Source: Acidobacteriota bacterium
GTDB taxonomy: Bacteria > Acidobacteriota > UBA890 > WLXD01
Length of the DNA stretch: 64,000 nt
Direction: 5' to 3'
Assembly (NCBI GenBank): GCA_012103255.1
Contig: WLXD01000001.1
Span: 248,001 to 312,000, forward strand
A model generated the notes under the pieces. It worked only from the letters and a program-made list of their open reading frames with translations. It searched no databases and had not been told where the DNA came from. Numbering within the stretch: position 1 is the stretch's first letter; every line of letters begins with the position of its first letter. Of the stretch, positions 15,707 through 25,351 are shown in pieces. The translations under genes and the position numbers were made by a program.

Positions 15707-17008
15707 CTAGCCGCGCATGCGCTCCGGCGAGAAGAACGGGAGCTTGGCTACCTTCGCCGGGGCACGACGTCGGTGATGATGCACGGTCACCTCCATCTCG
15801 ACGGTCGAGCCCACTTCTGCGTGCGCGGCATCGATCGTGGCGATGGCCAGATATTTCTTGAGAAGCTTCGACCAGACCCTGCTCGTCACACGCCCTACCT
15901 GCTTGCCCTCGGTGGAGTACACGGGCACCGACTCGCGGCACACGTTCATCGGCAGCTCGGGCATGAGATCCGAAGCGAGGAACAACTCCTCCAACGGCTG
16001 CCACTCGAGTTCCAGCCCGACGACGCGTCGGGCGGGACCGCGCGCCTTGATCGCTTCCAGCGCCTTGCGGCCGATGAAGTTGCCCTTGTCGAGTTTCACC
16101 GCCCAGCCGAGACCGATCTCGTAGGGGTCGTAGCGCTCGTCCGGAAGATGCGCGGCTTCCGAACTGATGTAATCGACGCCGATCAAGATGAACCCGGCCT
16201 CGACCCGCGAAACATCCATGGCCACCAGACCACAGGGCGTGATCTGCCACTTGTCGCCCGCCGCCAGCAACGCGTCCCACACCACGATCGCCTGGTCGGC
16301 CGGAATCCAGAGTTCGTACCCTAGGTCACCGGTGAAGCCAGTTCGCGAAACTGCCACCGGCACTCCCTCAACCTGCACCTGGGTCTGCTGAAAGAACGGA
16401 AGGTCGCTCACCGCACCATCCGTCAGGTCGTCCAGAATTGCACGTGAGTGCGGCCCCTGCAGCGACAGCGCCGCGATCTCGGTAGAGCGATCTTCAACTG
16501 TGGCATCGAAGCCGGCGCCGTTGCTGCGAAACCAGTCGAACGCCGGCTCGGCCGCGCACACGACGAACTCATCATCGGCGAGCCGGAAGACCGTGCCTTC
16601 CTGGCGAACCGCACCGTCGGCGTCACACCAAGGGGTATACGAAATTTGGCCCGGCACGAGGCGCGACATGTCCTGCGTGACTACGTGGTTGACGACCGCC
16701 TCGGCTTCGCGCCCTGCGACGCGATACTTGTAGAGCGGTGAGATGTCGATCAGAGCGGCAGAGTTCCGAATCGCGGCGTATTCCGGCTGCACGTAATCGT
16801 CGTACGAGCTCACGGTCAGATAGCCGGACCACTGTCGCCAGTCGTAGCTACGACACAGCGCTGCGGTTCGTTCGTGGAAGGGTGTGCCGACGGCCAACTC
16901 GCTACTCCATCCCGGAATCCGGGCATTCAGTGATCCGCGCGCGGTCGGCTGATGATAGCGAACTCGAACGTCCGCGACAGCCGGATCGCAGTGGTATCCA
17001 CGAACCAC
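15707..17008 (-). CDS. GcvT-like tetrahydrofolate-dependent aminomethyl/methyl transferase
   Basis: A 433-aa member of the glycine-cleavage T-protein fold family. Conserved pieces include the GTPFHERTAALC opening, LIDISPLYKYRV, VVTQDMSRLVPGQISYTPW, a FTGDLGYELWIP folate-site segment and the C-terminal barrel with NFIGRKALEAIKARG and GRVTSRVWS. It is longer than GcvT (about 365 aa), and no gcvH or gcvP is nearby. Relatives of this size include folate-dependent O- or S-demethylases (LigM, DmdA) and parts of sarcosine-type dehydrogenases, so a demethylase is a fair alternative. The start is uncertain: the first 30 residues before ELAVGTPFHERT are not family-like. It is divergent from two PYROXD2-like flavoproteins. 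Confidence 0.75.
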   Translation of the reverse strand: MVRGYHCDPAVADVRVRYHQPTARGSLNARIPGWSSELAVGTPFHERTAALCRSYDWRQWSGYLTVSSYDDYVQPEYAAIRNSAALIDISPLYKYRVAGREAEAVVNHVVTQDMSRLVPGQISYTPWCDADGAVRQEGTVFRLADDEFVVCAAEPAFDWFRSNGAGFDATVEDRSTEIAALSLQGPHSRAILDDLTDGAVSDLPFFQQTQVQVEGVPVAVSRTGFTGDLGYELWIPADQAIVVWDALLAAGDKWQITPCGLVAMDVSRVEAGFILIGVDYISSEAAHLPDERYDPYEIGLGWAVKLDKGNFIGRKALEAIKARGPARRVVGLELEWQPLEELFLASDLMPELPMNVCRESVPVYSTEGKQVGRVTSRVWSKLLKKYLAIATIDAAHAEVGSTVEMEVTVHHHRRRAPAKVAKLPFFSPERMRG

Positions 17009-17055
17009 TACACTGACGCGGCCGCCGCCGATTCCGGCGCCGCCCGGAGCCCCTC

Positions 17056-18648
17056 ATGAGTCAGAAATACGACGCGATTGTGATCGGCGGAGGCCACAAC
17101 GGCCTCATCTGCGCGGCCTATCTTGCGCGAGCCGGTCGCAAGGTCGTGGTTCTTGAGCGCCGCCATCTTGTAGGCGGCGCGGCAGTCACTGAAGAGATCT
17201 ACCGGGGATTCAAGTACACCGTCTGCTCGTACGTCGTGAGCCTTCTGCGACCGCAGATCATCGAGGACCTCAATCTCCCCGCGCACGGCCTGGAGTTGCT
17301 TCCGCTCAACGGCACGCTGACGCCGATGCCGGACGGCGACCATCTGATGCGTTGGCACGACGCCGGCGAGACCCGTCTCGAATTGATGCGGCATTCCCCG
17401 GCGGACGCCGAGGCCTACGAGCACTTCGCGATGCTCATGTATCACCTCGGGATGGCCGTTCGACCGATGCTGGGTACGACCCCCGTCGATCCGACCTCGC
17501 TGTCGCCGCGAGCACTGCGAGGGCTCGCCGACATGGGACTGAAGTTCGGCAAGAAAGCCGACTACCTCTACGACCTCGCCAAGCTGATGACCATGAGCTC
17601 CGGCGACTTCGTCGAGCAATGGTTCGAAACGCCTGCTCTGCAGGGAACGCTCGCCGCGAGCGGCATCATCGGCACGTTTCTCGGGCCGCGCTCGCCCGGC
17701 TCCGCCTACGTCATGCTGCACCACTACATGGGTGAGATCGACGGCGAGTTCCGCGCATGGGGCCTCCCGCGCGGCGGCATGGGTGGCGTCTCGGAGGCAA
17801 TCGCGTCGTCCGCTCGGTCGTTCGGCGCGGAGGTCCGCTGCAACGCCGGCGTTGGCGATGTGATCGTCAGGAACGGCCGTGCTCGCGGGGTAGCTCTATC
17901 CGACGGCGAAGAGATCTACGCCGACACGGTGATCTCGAGCGTCGATCCCAAGCTGACCTTCGAGCACCTCGTGGACTCAGGCGAGCTACCGGAAGAGTTT
18001 CGACGACATATCGCCAGGTACCAGATCCGCGGCTCGTCGGGAAAGGTGAACCTGTCGCTCGATGCCCTGCCGCGCTTCACCTGCCTGCAGCACCTCTCGG
18101 AAGCCGAGCAACTCCCATATCTCTCCGGCGCGATGTCGATCAGTCCCAACATCGACCACCTCGAACGCGCTTTCGACGACGCGAAGTACGGCAACTTCTC
18201 TAGACGCCCGTACATGGACATGACGATCCCGTCGCTCATCGATCCCACCCTGGCACCGCCCGGCAAGCATGTCGTGTCGCTATTCTGCGCCTACGCGCCC
18301 TACGACCTTGCCGAAGGCACCTGGGAGGACCAGCGGGAAGCGTTCGGCGATGCGGTGATCAACACACTCGCCCAGTACGCACCGAACCTGAAAGACATCA
18401 TCCTCCACCGCCAGGTGTTCACGCCGTGGGACATGGAACAGACCATGGGGCTCACCGAGGGGAACATCTTCCACGGGGAGCTGACCCTGGAGCAGCTGTT
18501 CTTCCTGCGTCCTGCTCCCGGCTACGCCGACTTCACGACCCCGCTCCGCAACATGTACATGTGCGGGTCGGGGTGTCATCCCGGCGGCGGCGTGATGGGT
18601 GCTCCCGGCAAGCTTGCCGCGGAACGCATCATCGCCGACACGCGCTAG
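17056..18648 (+). CDS. FAD-dependent oxidoreductase, PYROXD2/phytoene-desaturase-like (copy 1)
   Basis: A 530-aa flavoprotein. The Rossmann motif IVIGGGHNGL (residues 8-18) with VVVLERRHLVGG following binds FAD, and the C-terminal CGSGCHPGGGVMGAPG contacts the cofactor. The overall pattern is that of bacterial PYROXD2-like proteins, distant relatives of CrtI carotenoid desaturases; no carotenoid genes are nearby. The true substrate of the family is not established. It is followed 12 bases later by a second, diverged copy, so the two may form a heterodimer or act in sequence. It is divergent from the GcvT-like gene, with a promoter likely in the 47-base gap. Confidence 0.82.
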   Translation: MSQKYDAIVIGGGHNGLICAAYLARAGRKVVVLERRHLVGGAAVTEEIYRGFKYTVCSYVVSLLRPQIIEDLNLPAHGLELLPLNGTLTPMPDGDHLMRWHDAGETRLELMRHSPADAEAYEHFAMLMYHLGMAVRPMLGTTPVDPTSLSPRALRGLADMGLKFGKKADYLYDLAKLMTMSSGDFVEQWFETPALQGTLAASGIIGTFLGPRSPGSAYVMLHHYMGEIDGEFRAWGLPRGGMGGVSEAIASSARSFGAEVRCNAGVGDVIVRNGRARGVALSDGEEIYADTVISSVDPKLTFEHLVDSGELPEEFRRHIARYQIRGSSGKVNLSLDALPRFTCLQHLSEAEQLPYLSGAMSISPNIDHLERAFDDAKYGNFSRRPYMDMTIPSLIDPTLAPPGKHVVSLFCAYAPYDLAEGTWEDQREAFGDAVINTLAQYAPNLKDIILHRQVFTPWDMEQTMGLTEGNIFHGELTLEQLFFLRPAPGYADFTTPLRNMYMCGSGCHPGGGVMGAPGKLAAERIIADTR

Positions 18649-18660
18649 CGAATTCACACC

Positions 18661-20172
18661 ATGCCTGACTTCGACGTCATCGTCATCGGCGGAGGCCACA
18701 ACGGCCTGACCGCTGCCGCCTATCTGGCCAAGGCAGGCAAAAAGGTTGTGGTCCTCGAGGGCCGCGATCACGTGGGAGGCTCGCTGGCTCACCTGCCTCT
18801 CGGACCGGGTGATGCTCCCGCGGGATTCGCGACCGTCGACAATCTGCACCCGAGCGTCGTCAGCGACCTCGGCCTCGGCGCGAACGGGCTGCAGACTCGC
18901 GAGGGCAGCGGAACGTTGGTGCTTGGCGACGATACTCCGCTGTGGCTCCCTGCCGAGAATCCGGCGGCGAACCTGAGCCCGGACGATGCGCGTGGCTTCG
19001 CGGAGCTACAGCGTCTCGTGAACGTAGCTGGCGGCGCGCTCGAACCGATGCTTGGCGGCGCGCTGCCGAACATCACACCGGGCAGCCTGGGTGAGTTCTT
19101 CGAGCTCGCGATGACCGGACTGCGGCTGCGCCGCGTGGGTAAACGCGACATGCCCGAGGTGATGCGCCTCCTTCCCATGACCCTGCGCGACCTGCTGGCC
19201 GAGCACGTCGCAGACCCCCGCCTCCGGGCCGCGATCGCGGCACCAGCCCTGCACGGAACGTGGCTCGGTCCATGGTCTGCGGGCGGCGGCTACGCGCTCC
19301 TACACCACAACCCGCCCTGGCGTCAGGGGTTGCTCACTCCGCCGCTGTTCGCAACCGGGGGACCGGAAACACTTGTGGCCGCCCTCGAGAAATCGGCACG
19401 CAGCGCGGGCGCCACGATCCGGACCGGTTGCCGCGTCGAACGAGTTCACGTGGAAGACGACTCGGTGACCGGCATCACGTTGGACGGCGGCGAACGCGTC
19501 GCGGCATCGGTGGTGCTATCGGCCACCGACCCCACGACAACCCTGATCGATCTGGTCGAGCCAGGCTGGGTGGAGCCGGCGACTCGGCGTGCGGCACAAC
19601 AGATTCGCTATCGCGCCACCGTCGCGACCGTGCGCTATCAACTCGCGGCGTTCCCCGACCTGCCCATTTCTGAGGCGAAAGATGCTCGAGTTCAGATCGG
19701 CGCATCACCGGAAGCGCTCGAGCGGGCATTCGACCCGGCGAAGTACTCCGAGCTCACCGCACGCCCTACGGTGGAGCTGATGTTCCAGGAAACCGCGGCT
19801 GGCTTGATCGCACACGGCTGGGTGCAGCACGTCGCTGCAGGCTCGGTCGCGGAGCCCGCGGGCCGCGAGGCCACGCTGAACGCGATCAACGCCACCATCG
19901 AAGCCGCGCTTCCGGGCTTCAGCGGTCAGGTGCAGGACACCGCGTTCTCAACGGCAGTCGACTTCGCCGCCGATCTCGGTCTCCGCGGCGGGCACCTGTA
20001 CCACGGTGAACTAGGGATGGATCAAATCCTCTACATGCGACCGATCCCGGGCATGTACGACCACGCGACTCCGATCGGTGGCCTCTACCTCGGCGGCCCA
20101 GGCACCCATCCCGGCGGTGGCGTCACGGGCCTGCCCGGCAAGCTGGCCGCTGCGCGGGTACTGGCGGACTAG
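18661..20172 (+). CDS. FAD-dependent oxidoreductase, PYROXD2/phytoene-desaturase-like (copy 2)
   Basis: A 503-aa paralogue of the preceding gene. The FAD-binding VIVIGGGHNGLTAAAYLAK and VVVLEGRDHVGG are intact, as is the C-terminal GGPGTHPGGGVTGLPG. The middle differs more (NLHPSVVSDLGL instead of SLLRPQIIEDLN), suggesting a different substrate pocket. The genes lie 12 bases apart on the same strand and probably form an operon. Substrate unknown. Confidence 0.82.
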   Translation: MPDFDVIVIGGGHNGLTAAAYLAKAGKKVVVLEGRDHVGGSLAHLPLGPGDAPAGFATVDNLHPSVVSDLGLGANGLQTREGSGTLVLGDDTPLWLPAENPAANLSPDDARGFAELQRLVNVAGGALEPMLGGALPNITPGSLGEFFELAMTGLRLRRVGKRDMPEVMRLLPMTLRDLLAEHVADPRLRAAIAAPALHGTWLGPWSAGGGYALLHHNPPWRQGLLTPPLFATGGPETLVAALEKSARSAGATIRTGCRVERVHVEDDSVTGITLDGGERVAASVVLSATDPTTTLIDLVEPGWVEPATRRAAQQIRYRATVATVRYQLAAFPDLPISEAKDARVQIGASPEALERAFDPAKYSELTARPTVELMFQETAAGLIAHGWVQHVAAGSVAEPAGREATLNAINATIEAALPGFSGQVQDTAFSTAVDFAADLGLRGGHLYHGELGMDQILYMRPIPGMYDHATPIGGLYLGGPGTHPGGGVTGLPGKLAAARVLAD

Positions 20173-20185
20173 ATCCGTACGAGCG

Positions 20186-21580
20186 CTACTCGTAGATGTG
20201 CAGCCGCACCTCGGTTGCCGCCCCACGAGACTTCGCCCACGCGGCCGCCTTTGCGCCGAGCTCCGGCGCCGATGCCGTAGCAAGCCAGACGAGCTTGTTG
20301 TTCGTGTTGAACAGCTTCTTGGCCTTGCCGAAAGCCACCCGTCGAGCGTTGTTTGGCCCGGTCCACTTGATGCCTTGCCGCAAGATGAATTTGCCCTTCG
20401 GAACGAGCAGGTGCGCGAAGTCAGCGTCCGCGAGACGAGCCGTACGATCGCGCCTGATAGGCAGGTCAGCGTTCTGGCCGGGGATGTCATTGTCGTAGTT
20501 GCGCGGAAGATAGGCGCCGTCCACAGACCCCTGGGCCAGACTGCCGACGAGCAGGTATCCGTCGAGATCCCCATTGAACACATCGTCGAGGAACTCGGCC
20601 TCGAAGTTGCCACGCACGAACATGCTCTGGCGGGTATGGCCGAAGCCATCATTGGCCGGATCCTCCGGAATTGGGATCACAGCTCCTGCGTCGCCTCCGT
20701 GTCCTGTGAACTGCTGGAATTCGTTACCCAGCCCGTTGGTGTCCGTGATCAGCCAGGTCATCTGATTGCGCTGCGCAATTACCGGGTTGACCAACGTGCC
20801 ATCGGCTTCGTAGAAGTCGATGACTCCGGACGTGGCGAATCCGAGCCCCTGCCACGGTTGGCTACGTCGATTCTCAGGGACCGAGGCGAGGTCCGAGCGC
20901 CGGAACGGGTTCTGCCGCGCCGGCGACCCGGCTTTGAAGACAGCCGTGGCCGCGTAGAGCTTCTTGCCGCGCTGCTTGAGCTTGTTGTTGACGAACGTGA
21001 AGACAATCCCGGTCTTGTTGTCGCCGGGCTGATTCGGTAGCGCGGTGTAGGACAGCAGCAGTTTGTTCTGGACGGGATCAACCCCGAGCCGTGGGTAGTA
21101 GTTCGTTCGCGCCGTCTTGAGCGTTGCAATCGAGCGCTGTTTCTTCGGGTTGCCGGCCGCGGTGACCTCGACGCCTTCGATGCTGGTGGGCACCAGGCCT
21201 GCGGTCGGATCGAAGGTGTCCCACACGACAACATAGCGCCCACGCCATGGAGCCCAGACAACGTGCGGATTGCCGGCGTACGCGGCATCGCCCGAAAGGA
21301 CAAAGTGGGGCCGCGCCTGGTGCGACCCATCGGGTTGGGCCTTGTACAGCCGGCCGCGCACGACGGTGCCGGATGCAGTGGTGTGCTGCCACACAACGAG
21401 GATGTCGCCCGTCTCGTCGTTGACGGCCACCGACGGATAGTGATTCGTCCCATTCAGGCCATCGGAGACGAACTCATCTGTACCCGCGACACTCGCGCGA
21501 TCGGGCGGTGTCCGCTGCGTCTCGGTGCCCGCGCTCGCGCCAATCCCGGCCGCCAATGCGACGAGAAGGGTGGCGACCAT
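20186..21580 (-). CDS. Secreted protein of unknown function, possible beta-propeller
   Basis: A 464-aa protein with a signal peptide (MVATLLVALAAGIGASAG). The mature part contains repeated strand-rich segments such as HYPSVAVNDETGDILVVWQ, NPHVVWAPWRGRYVVVWDT and YYPRLGVDPVQNKLLLSY, which look like blades of a propeller similar to exported WD/BNR-type proteins. A later segment (NFEAEFLDDVFNGDLDGYLLVGS) matches no family I know. The start at 21580 matches the signal peptide; the longer frame to 21715 would put a basic, His-rich leader before it. It is divergent from the S9 peptidase gene downstream and convergent with the flavoproteins. Confidence 0.6.
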   Translation of the reverse strand: MVATLLVALAAGIGASAGTETQRTPPDRASVAGTDEFVSDGLNGTNHYPSVAVNDETGDILVVWQHTTASGTVVRGRLYKAQPDGSHQARPHFVLSGDAAYAGNPHVVWAPWRGRYVVVWDTFDPTAGLVPTSIEGVEVTAAGNPKKQRSIATLKTARTNYYPRLGVDPVQNKLLLSYTALPNQPGDNKTGIVFTFVNNKLKQRGKKLYAATAVFKAGSPARQNPFRRSDLASVPENRRSQPWQGLGFATSGVIDFYEADGTLVNPVIAQRNQMTWLITDTNGLGNEFQQFTGHGGDAGAVIPIPEDPANDGFGHTRQSMFVRGNFEAEFLDDVFNGDLDGYLLVGSLAQGSVDGAYLPRNYDNDIPGQNADLPIRRDRTARLADADFAHLLVPKGKFILRQGIKWTGPNNARRVAFGKAKKLFNTNNKLVWLATASAPELGAKAAAWAKSRGAATEVRLHIYE

Positions 21581-21784
21581 CGGAGTACGGTTCGGTCGGC
21601 GCCCGATTCCTCCTGCGGAAGCTCGTCCGGGGTGGTGGTCGCAGCCGGGTCCATGATGACACGCTGGGAATCGGGAGCCCAGGGGCGCGGTCTCGGGTTT
21701 TGTTGCGGGCCCCACGAACGCGCCCCCCTTGGGGAGCGGCCAACGGACGCGTAGTCTCAGGCGTCTATCTGGGAGGAGGTATCA

Positions 21785-24142
21785 GTGCGCAACGCCCTTA
21801 CAATCGGAATCGCTCTCACTCTCGCGGCCGGCACGACGCAAGCGCAGGACACAGCGCAGCCCGAGCCGCTGCCGCTCGACGTGGCGCTATCGCTGCGCGG
21901 CCACAACGGCCGCTCGCCTGTCGATCTGTCGCCTGACGGCGAGTGGCTCCTGCATACCATCGAAGCAGCAGAAACGGTGCCCCGCGACAGCCTCATGTAT
22001 TCGGCCACCGGAAAACCGTTCGCAGAGGGTGATTCGCGCATGGAGGCGACCGCTTCGAACACGCGCACCGGCGAGACCGTGCTGCTCGGCCAACCGGGAA
22101 GCTCGAGCTGGGCGGCAACCTGGTCGCCCGACGGCAGCCAGGCGGCGTTTTTCTCCGATGCTGATGGAACGGCAGGACTGTGGGTGTGGGATCGAGCCTC
22201 GCGGGAGCAGCGTCGCGTGCCTGGGTTCGTCGCGCGACCGTTCTTCGGTTTCGAGAAGCCGCGTTGGAGTCCGGACGGCACGCGCATCATGCTCGTCGTG
22301 TTGCCCGAGGGCGTGGACGTCGCCGAGGCTAACTCTCAAGGACGTCAGCCGGCTGGCGAGCTCCAGCGCTTCGGGGATGTCGATCCCGGCGCAGCATCCG
22401 TGTGGATTCGCAGCACCGCGCCAGCACCGACGGAGAACGACGCTCCGGCCCCAGCAACGAACCCGTTCGCTGGCCGCTACAACGACCTGGCGATCGTCGA
22501 GTTGGCCACGGGTTCCGTCGAACGCATCGCGCACGACACTCTTGTGAGTGGATACAGCTTCTCGCCCGACGGCAGCCGCGTCGCGTACTCAGTTCTCACA
22601 GGGGTCGAGCCCGCATCCCAGCAGACCAATTTCGACCTGCGTACGACCGATCTCGATTCCGGCGCCACGCTCACACTGGGCCAGGACATCCGTCTTGCCT
22701 ACGGTATCGAATTCTCGTGGGCGCCCAGCAGCAACCATGTCGCCTGGTTTCCGGCTGGCCAGATGGCCCGTCGGGCGGCTGGCGAGGGCGACGCTCGGCG
22801 GATCATGCTGGCGGACGTCCGCGATGGGGTCGTGACCAGCATCGACGACGTCGACGCGCCGTCATTCGACCCCTCCGACGGCGAGAACCGGCCACTGTGG
22901 GACGCGACGGGCGAGCACATCTACGCTCTTGGTGATCTCGCGTTGTGGCGCGCAGAAGTGGCGACCGGACGCATCACCAGGGTGGCGGCTGTGCCTGACT
23001 GGGGCCTGCGCACCCTGGTGTACGACTGGCACTCAGACGTTATCTGGACCACCGATGACGGCCGCCGCGTGTGGGCGCTGGGCCGGGCACGCGACGGCTC
23101 CGCGTCCGGCATCTTCACGGTGGATGTCAGTTCCGGTGAAGTCGAACAGGCGCTTGTGGAAGCAAAGACCTACCTGCTGACGTTCAATGTCGACGCGAGC
23201 GACACCGGCCAGATTGTCTTCGCCGCGACCGACCAGCAGAGCCCCTCGGACCTCTGGTTGCTCGATACATCCTCGCGCGAGGTAGCCCGCGCATCGGCGA
23301 TCAACGCCGACCTCGACAGCTACCCGCTGGGCGAGGCGCGGCTACTGAAATGGCGCGGCGCGACCGGGCAGGAACTCGGTGGTGCTCTTCTGCTCCCACC
23401 TGGTTATCAGGAAGGGACTCCTTTGCCGCTCGTTGTATGGGTGTATGCCGGCTCCATGGGCTCGACCTACCTGAACCGCTTTGGATTCTGGGGTATGCCG
23501 AACTTCAATATGCACGTGCTGGCGACGCGCGGCTATGCGGTGCTTTTCCCCGACGCTCCAGTGGGCGTAGGGTCGCCGATGCGCGATCTATTCGACGCCG
23601 TCATGCCGGGAATCAACGCGGCGATTGAACACGGGTATGCCGACCCGGAGCGACTCGCCGTGATGGGCCAAAGCTACGGTTCGTACAACACCCTGGGCCT
23701 GATCACGCAGACTACGCGCTTCAAGGCGGCCGTCATCACCGCCGCGGTGCTTCACCCCGATCTGTTCGCCGACTATCTCGGCGGGTCCGGTTACTACGAG
23801 CAAGGGCAGGGGAACATGGGCGGCAGCATCTGGGAGTACCCGGAGCGCTACCGCGAAAACTCGCCGCTATTCCGGTTCGACGAGATCGAAACCCCACTGC
23901 TCATCGGTCAGGGCGAGAACGACGGCGATCTCGTGCCGACCGAGGCGATCTACGCAGCTCTCGACCGGCTGGACAAAATCGTGGAGGCGCGTGTCTATGA
24001 GGGCGAGGGTCACGTACTCACCCAGCGCGCCAACGTTCTTGACTTCTGGGAACGCCGGCTTGAGTTCTTCGCCGAACACCTTGCGCTCGAAGTTTCTGCC
24101 AACGGATCCGTTTCACCGGATGCGCGGCAACGCGAGAACTAG
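21785..24142 (+). CDS. Secreted S9-family prolyl-oligopeptidase-like serine peptidase
   Basis: A 785-aa exported peptidase. It has a signal peptide ending at TQA-QDTA, a beta-propeller region with repeated W-SPDG or F-SPDG blades (VDLSPDGEWLLH, ATWSPDGSQAAFF, RWSPDGTRIMLV, SFSPDGSRVAYS), and a C-terminal alpha/beta hydrolase. The catalytic serine is in GQSYGSYNT (about residue 630), the acid in GENDGDLVP and the histidine in GEGHVLTQ. The start is a GTG with a strong GGAGGAGG ribosome site. It probably degrades short peptides in the periplasm. The exact S9 subfamily is uncertain. Confidence 0.85.
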   Translation: MRNALTIGIALTLAAGTTQAQDTAQPEPLPLDVALSLRGHNGRSPVDLSPDGEWLLHTIEAAETVPRDSLMYSATGKPFAEGDSRMEATASNTRTGETVLLGQPGSSSWAATWSPDGSQAAFFSDADGTAGLWVWDRASREQRRVPGFVARPFFGFEKPRWSPDGTRIMLVVLPEGVDVAEANSQGRQPAGELQRFGDVDPGAASVWIRSTAPAPTENDAPAPATNPFAGRYNDLAIVELATGSVERIAHDTLVSGYSFSPDGSRVAYSVLTGVEPASQQTNFDLRTTDLDSGATLTLGQDIRLAYGIEFSWAPSSNHVAWFPAGQMARRAAGEGDARRIMLADVRDGVVTSIDDVDAPSFDPSDGENRPLWDATGEHIYALGDLALWRAEVATGRITRVAAVPDWGLRTLVYDWHSDVIWTTDDGRRVWALGRARDGSASGIFTVDVSSGEVEQALVEAKTYLLTFNVDASDTGQIVFAATDQQSPSDLWLLDTSSREVARASAINADLDSYPLGEARLLKWRGATGQELGGALLLPPGYQEGTPLPLVVWVYAGSMGSTYLNRFGFWGMPNFNMHVLATRGYAVLFPDAPVGVGSPMRDLFDAVMPGINAAIEHGYADPERLAVMGQSYGSYNTLGLITQTTRFKAAVITAAVLHPDLFADYLGGSGYYEQGQGNMGGSIWEYPERYRENSPLFRFDEIETPLLIGQGENDGDLVPTEAIYAALDRLDKIVEARVYEGEGHVLTQRANVLDFWERRLEFFAEHLALEVSANGSVSPDARQREN

Positions 24143-24187
24143 TCCCCGAGCAGCGACGTGAGATCCGCTCGCGGCGACTCGGCCTAT

Positions 24188-25342
24188 CTATCGAGACAAT
24201 GACTCGAGACGCTTCCCGACACGCTCGACATACCACCTGTCGAACGCGTGGACGCAGTACTCGAGCGGATGGTACGGGCCGGGCCGCAGCCGGCTAGCGG
24301 CACCTTGCTGGACCATCTCGCACAAGCCCCAGTCCTGACGGTTAGTGACGTCCCAGAATTCGATCTCCTCACTCGCATCGAAATCCGACTGCGCGAGCGT
24401 CGATTCGGGATAAAACCACTCGCAAGAGACTCGCGAACGTCCCGGGCCGTCAGGCTGCACCCGATGAAGGAGAACGTATTCGGGCAACAGGGCGATCAGG
24501 AAGCTCGGATAGAAGTGTAGGTAGTGCACGCGAGTCTCCTCGTCGCCAACCCCTTCGATCACAGGATGGCGACGCTCGCCCGTCGTGGACATCGTCGTAA
24601 AGCCTTCTGCCAGCATCATTGGCCCGCCGTTGAAGCCCGGCCCCTCGAAGCTGTTGCCACCGCTGCGATAGTCAGTAACCCGGTTAAGTTGCGGATGGAC
24701 GAGCGCGCAGTGGTAGCACTCGCTGTAGTTCTCGCAGAGCACCTTCCAGTTGGCCTGAACGTCGTACGACACCTCGTGCCCGCGCCGCAGATTCTCCAGG
24801 TCATAGCGACTCAGATCCGGGAAGCCCGCCATCGCGTCGCTCAGTTCAGTCGCGCCCGGATCGAGATTCACGAACACGAATCCGCCCCAGACCTCGGTGC
24901 GCACCCCGGCGAGGCCATGATCGTTTTTGTCGAACCCCGGCCTCTCGTCCATGAGCGGTGCGGCGAGAAGCCCTCCATCAGATCCGTAGGTCCAGCCGTG
25001 GTAGTTGCACCGGAAGCTTCGAGCTGTCCCGCAGTCTGTTTGGACGAGGCAAGCGCCGCGATGTCGACAAACGTTGTGGAAACCGCGAACCGCACCATCC
25101 TCGCCCCGAACCAGGAGCACCGACCTACCGGCGATCTCGGTCGTCATGAATGCGCCCGCTTCGCTCAGGTCGTCGACGCGGCCGGCGCAGATCCAGCTCT
25201 TCGCGAAGATCGACTCCTGCTCCAGCGCGAACACCGCCGGCTCGACGTAGAGCCCGCCCGGCAAGTTCGTCGCTTCCGCCACGGGTCGGCGTACGGCGTC
25301 GAGTTCAGCCTGATCGAAGAGTGGAGCGCGTGAATCCGCCAT
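24188..25342 (-). CDS. Rieske non-haem iron oxygenase, alpha subunit
   Basis: A 384-aa oxygenase large subunit. The Rieske [2Fe-2S] motif is seen as CRHRG and CNYHGWTYG. The mononuclear iron site follows as ENYSECYHCALVHPQLN, with the bridging acid of the family just before His. The sequence is like that of the choline/carnitine/glycine-betaine monooxygenase type (CntA, GbcA) rather than aromatic-ring dioxygenases, but the substrate cannot be fixed. No reductase partner gene is adjacent. It starts 9 bases after the trans-sulfuration enzyme on the same strand, probably in one operon, which would suit oxidation of an amine or sulfur compound. No ribosome site stands out. Confidence 0.83.
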   Translation of the reverse strand: MADSRAPLFDQAELDAVRRPVAEATNLPGGLYVEPAVFALEQESIFAKSWICAGRVDDLSEAGAFMTTEIAGRSVLLVRGEDGAVRGFHNVCRHRGACLVQTDCGTARSFRCNYHGWTYGSDGGLLAAPLMDERPGFDKNDHGLAGVRTEVWGGFVFVNLDPGATELSDAMAGFPDLSRYDLENLRRGHEVSYDVQANWKVLCENYSECYHCALVHPQLNRVTDYRSGGNSFEGPGFNGGPMMLAEGFTTMSTTGERRHPVIEGVGDEETRVHYLHFYPSFLIALLPEYVLLHRVQPDGPGRSRVSCEWFYPESTLAQSDFDASEEIEFWDVTNRQDWGLCEMVQQGAASRLRPGPYHPLEYCVHAFDRWYVERVGKRLESLSR

Positions 25343-25351
25343 GGCGAAATT

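Noticed and set aside
24143-24187. Terminator between the S9 peptidase and the Rieske oxygenase
   Set aside because: The 45-base convergent gap has no stable hairpin or T-run.
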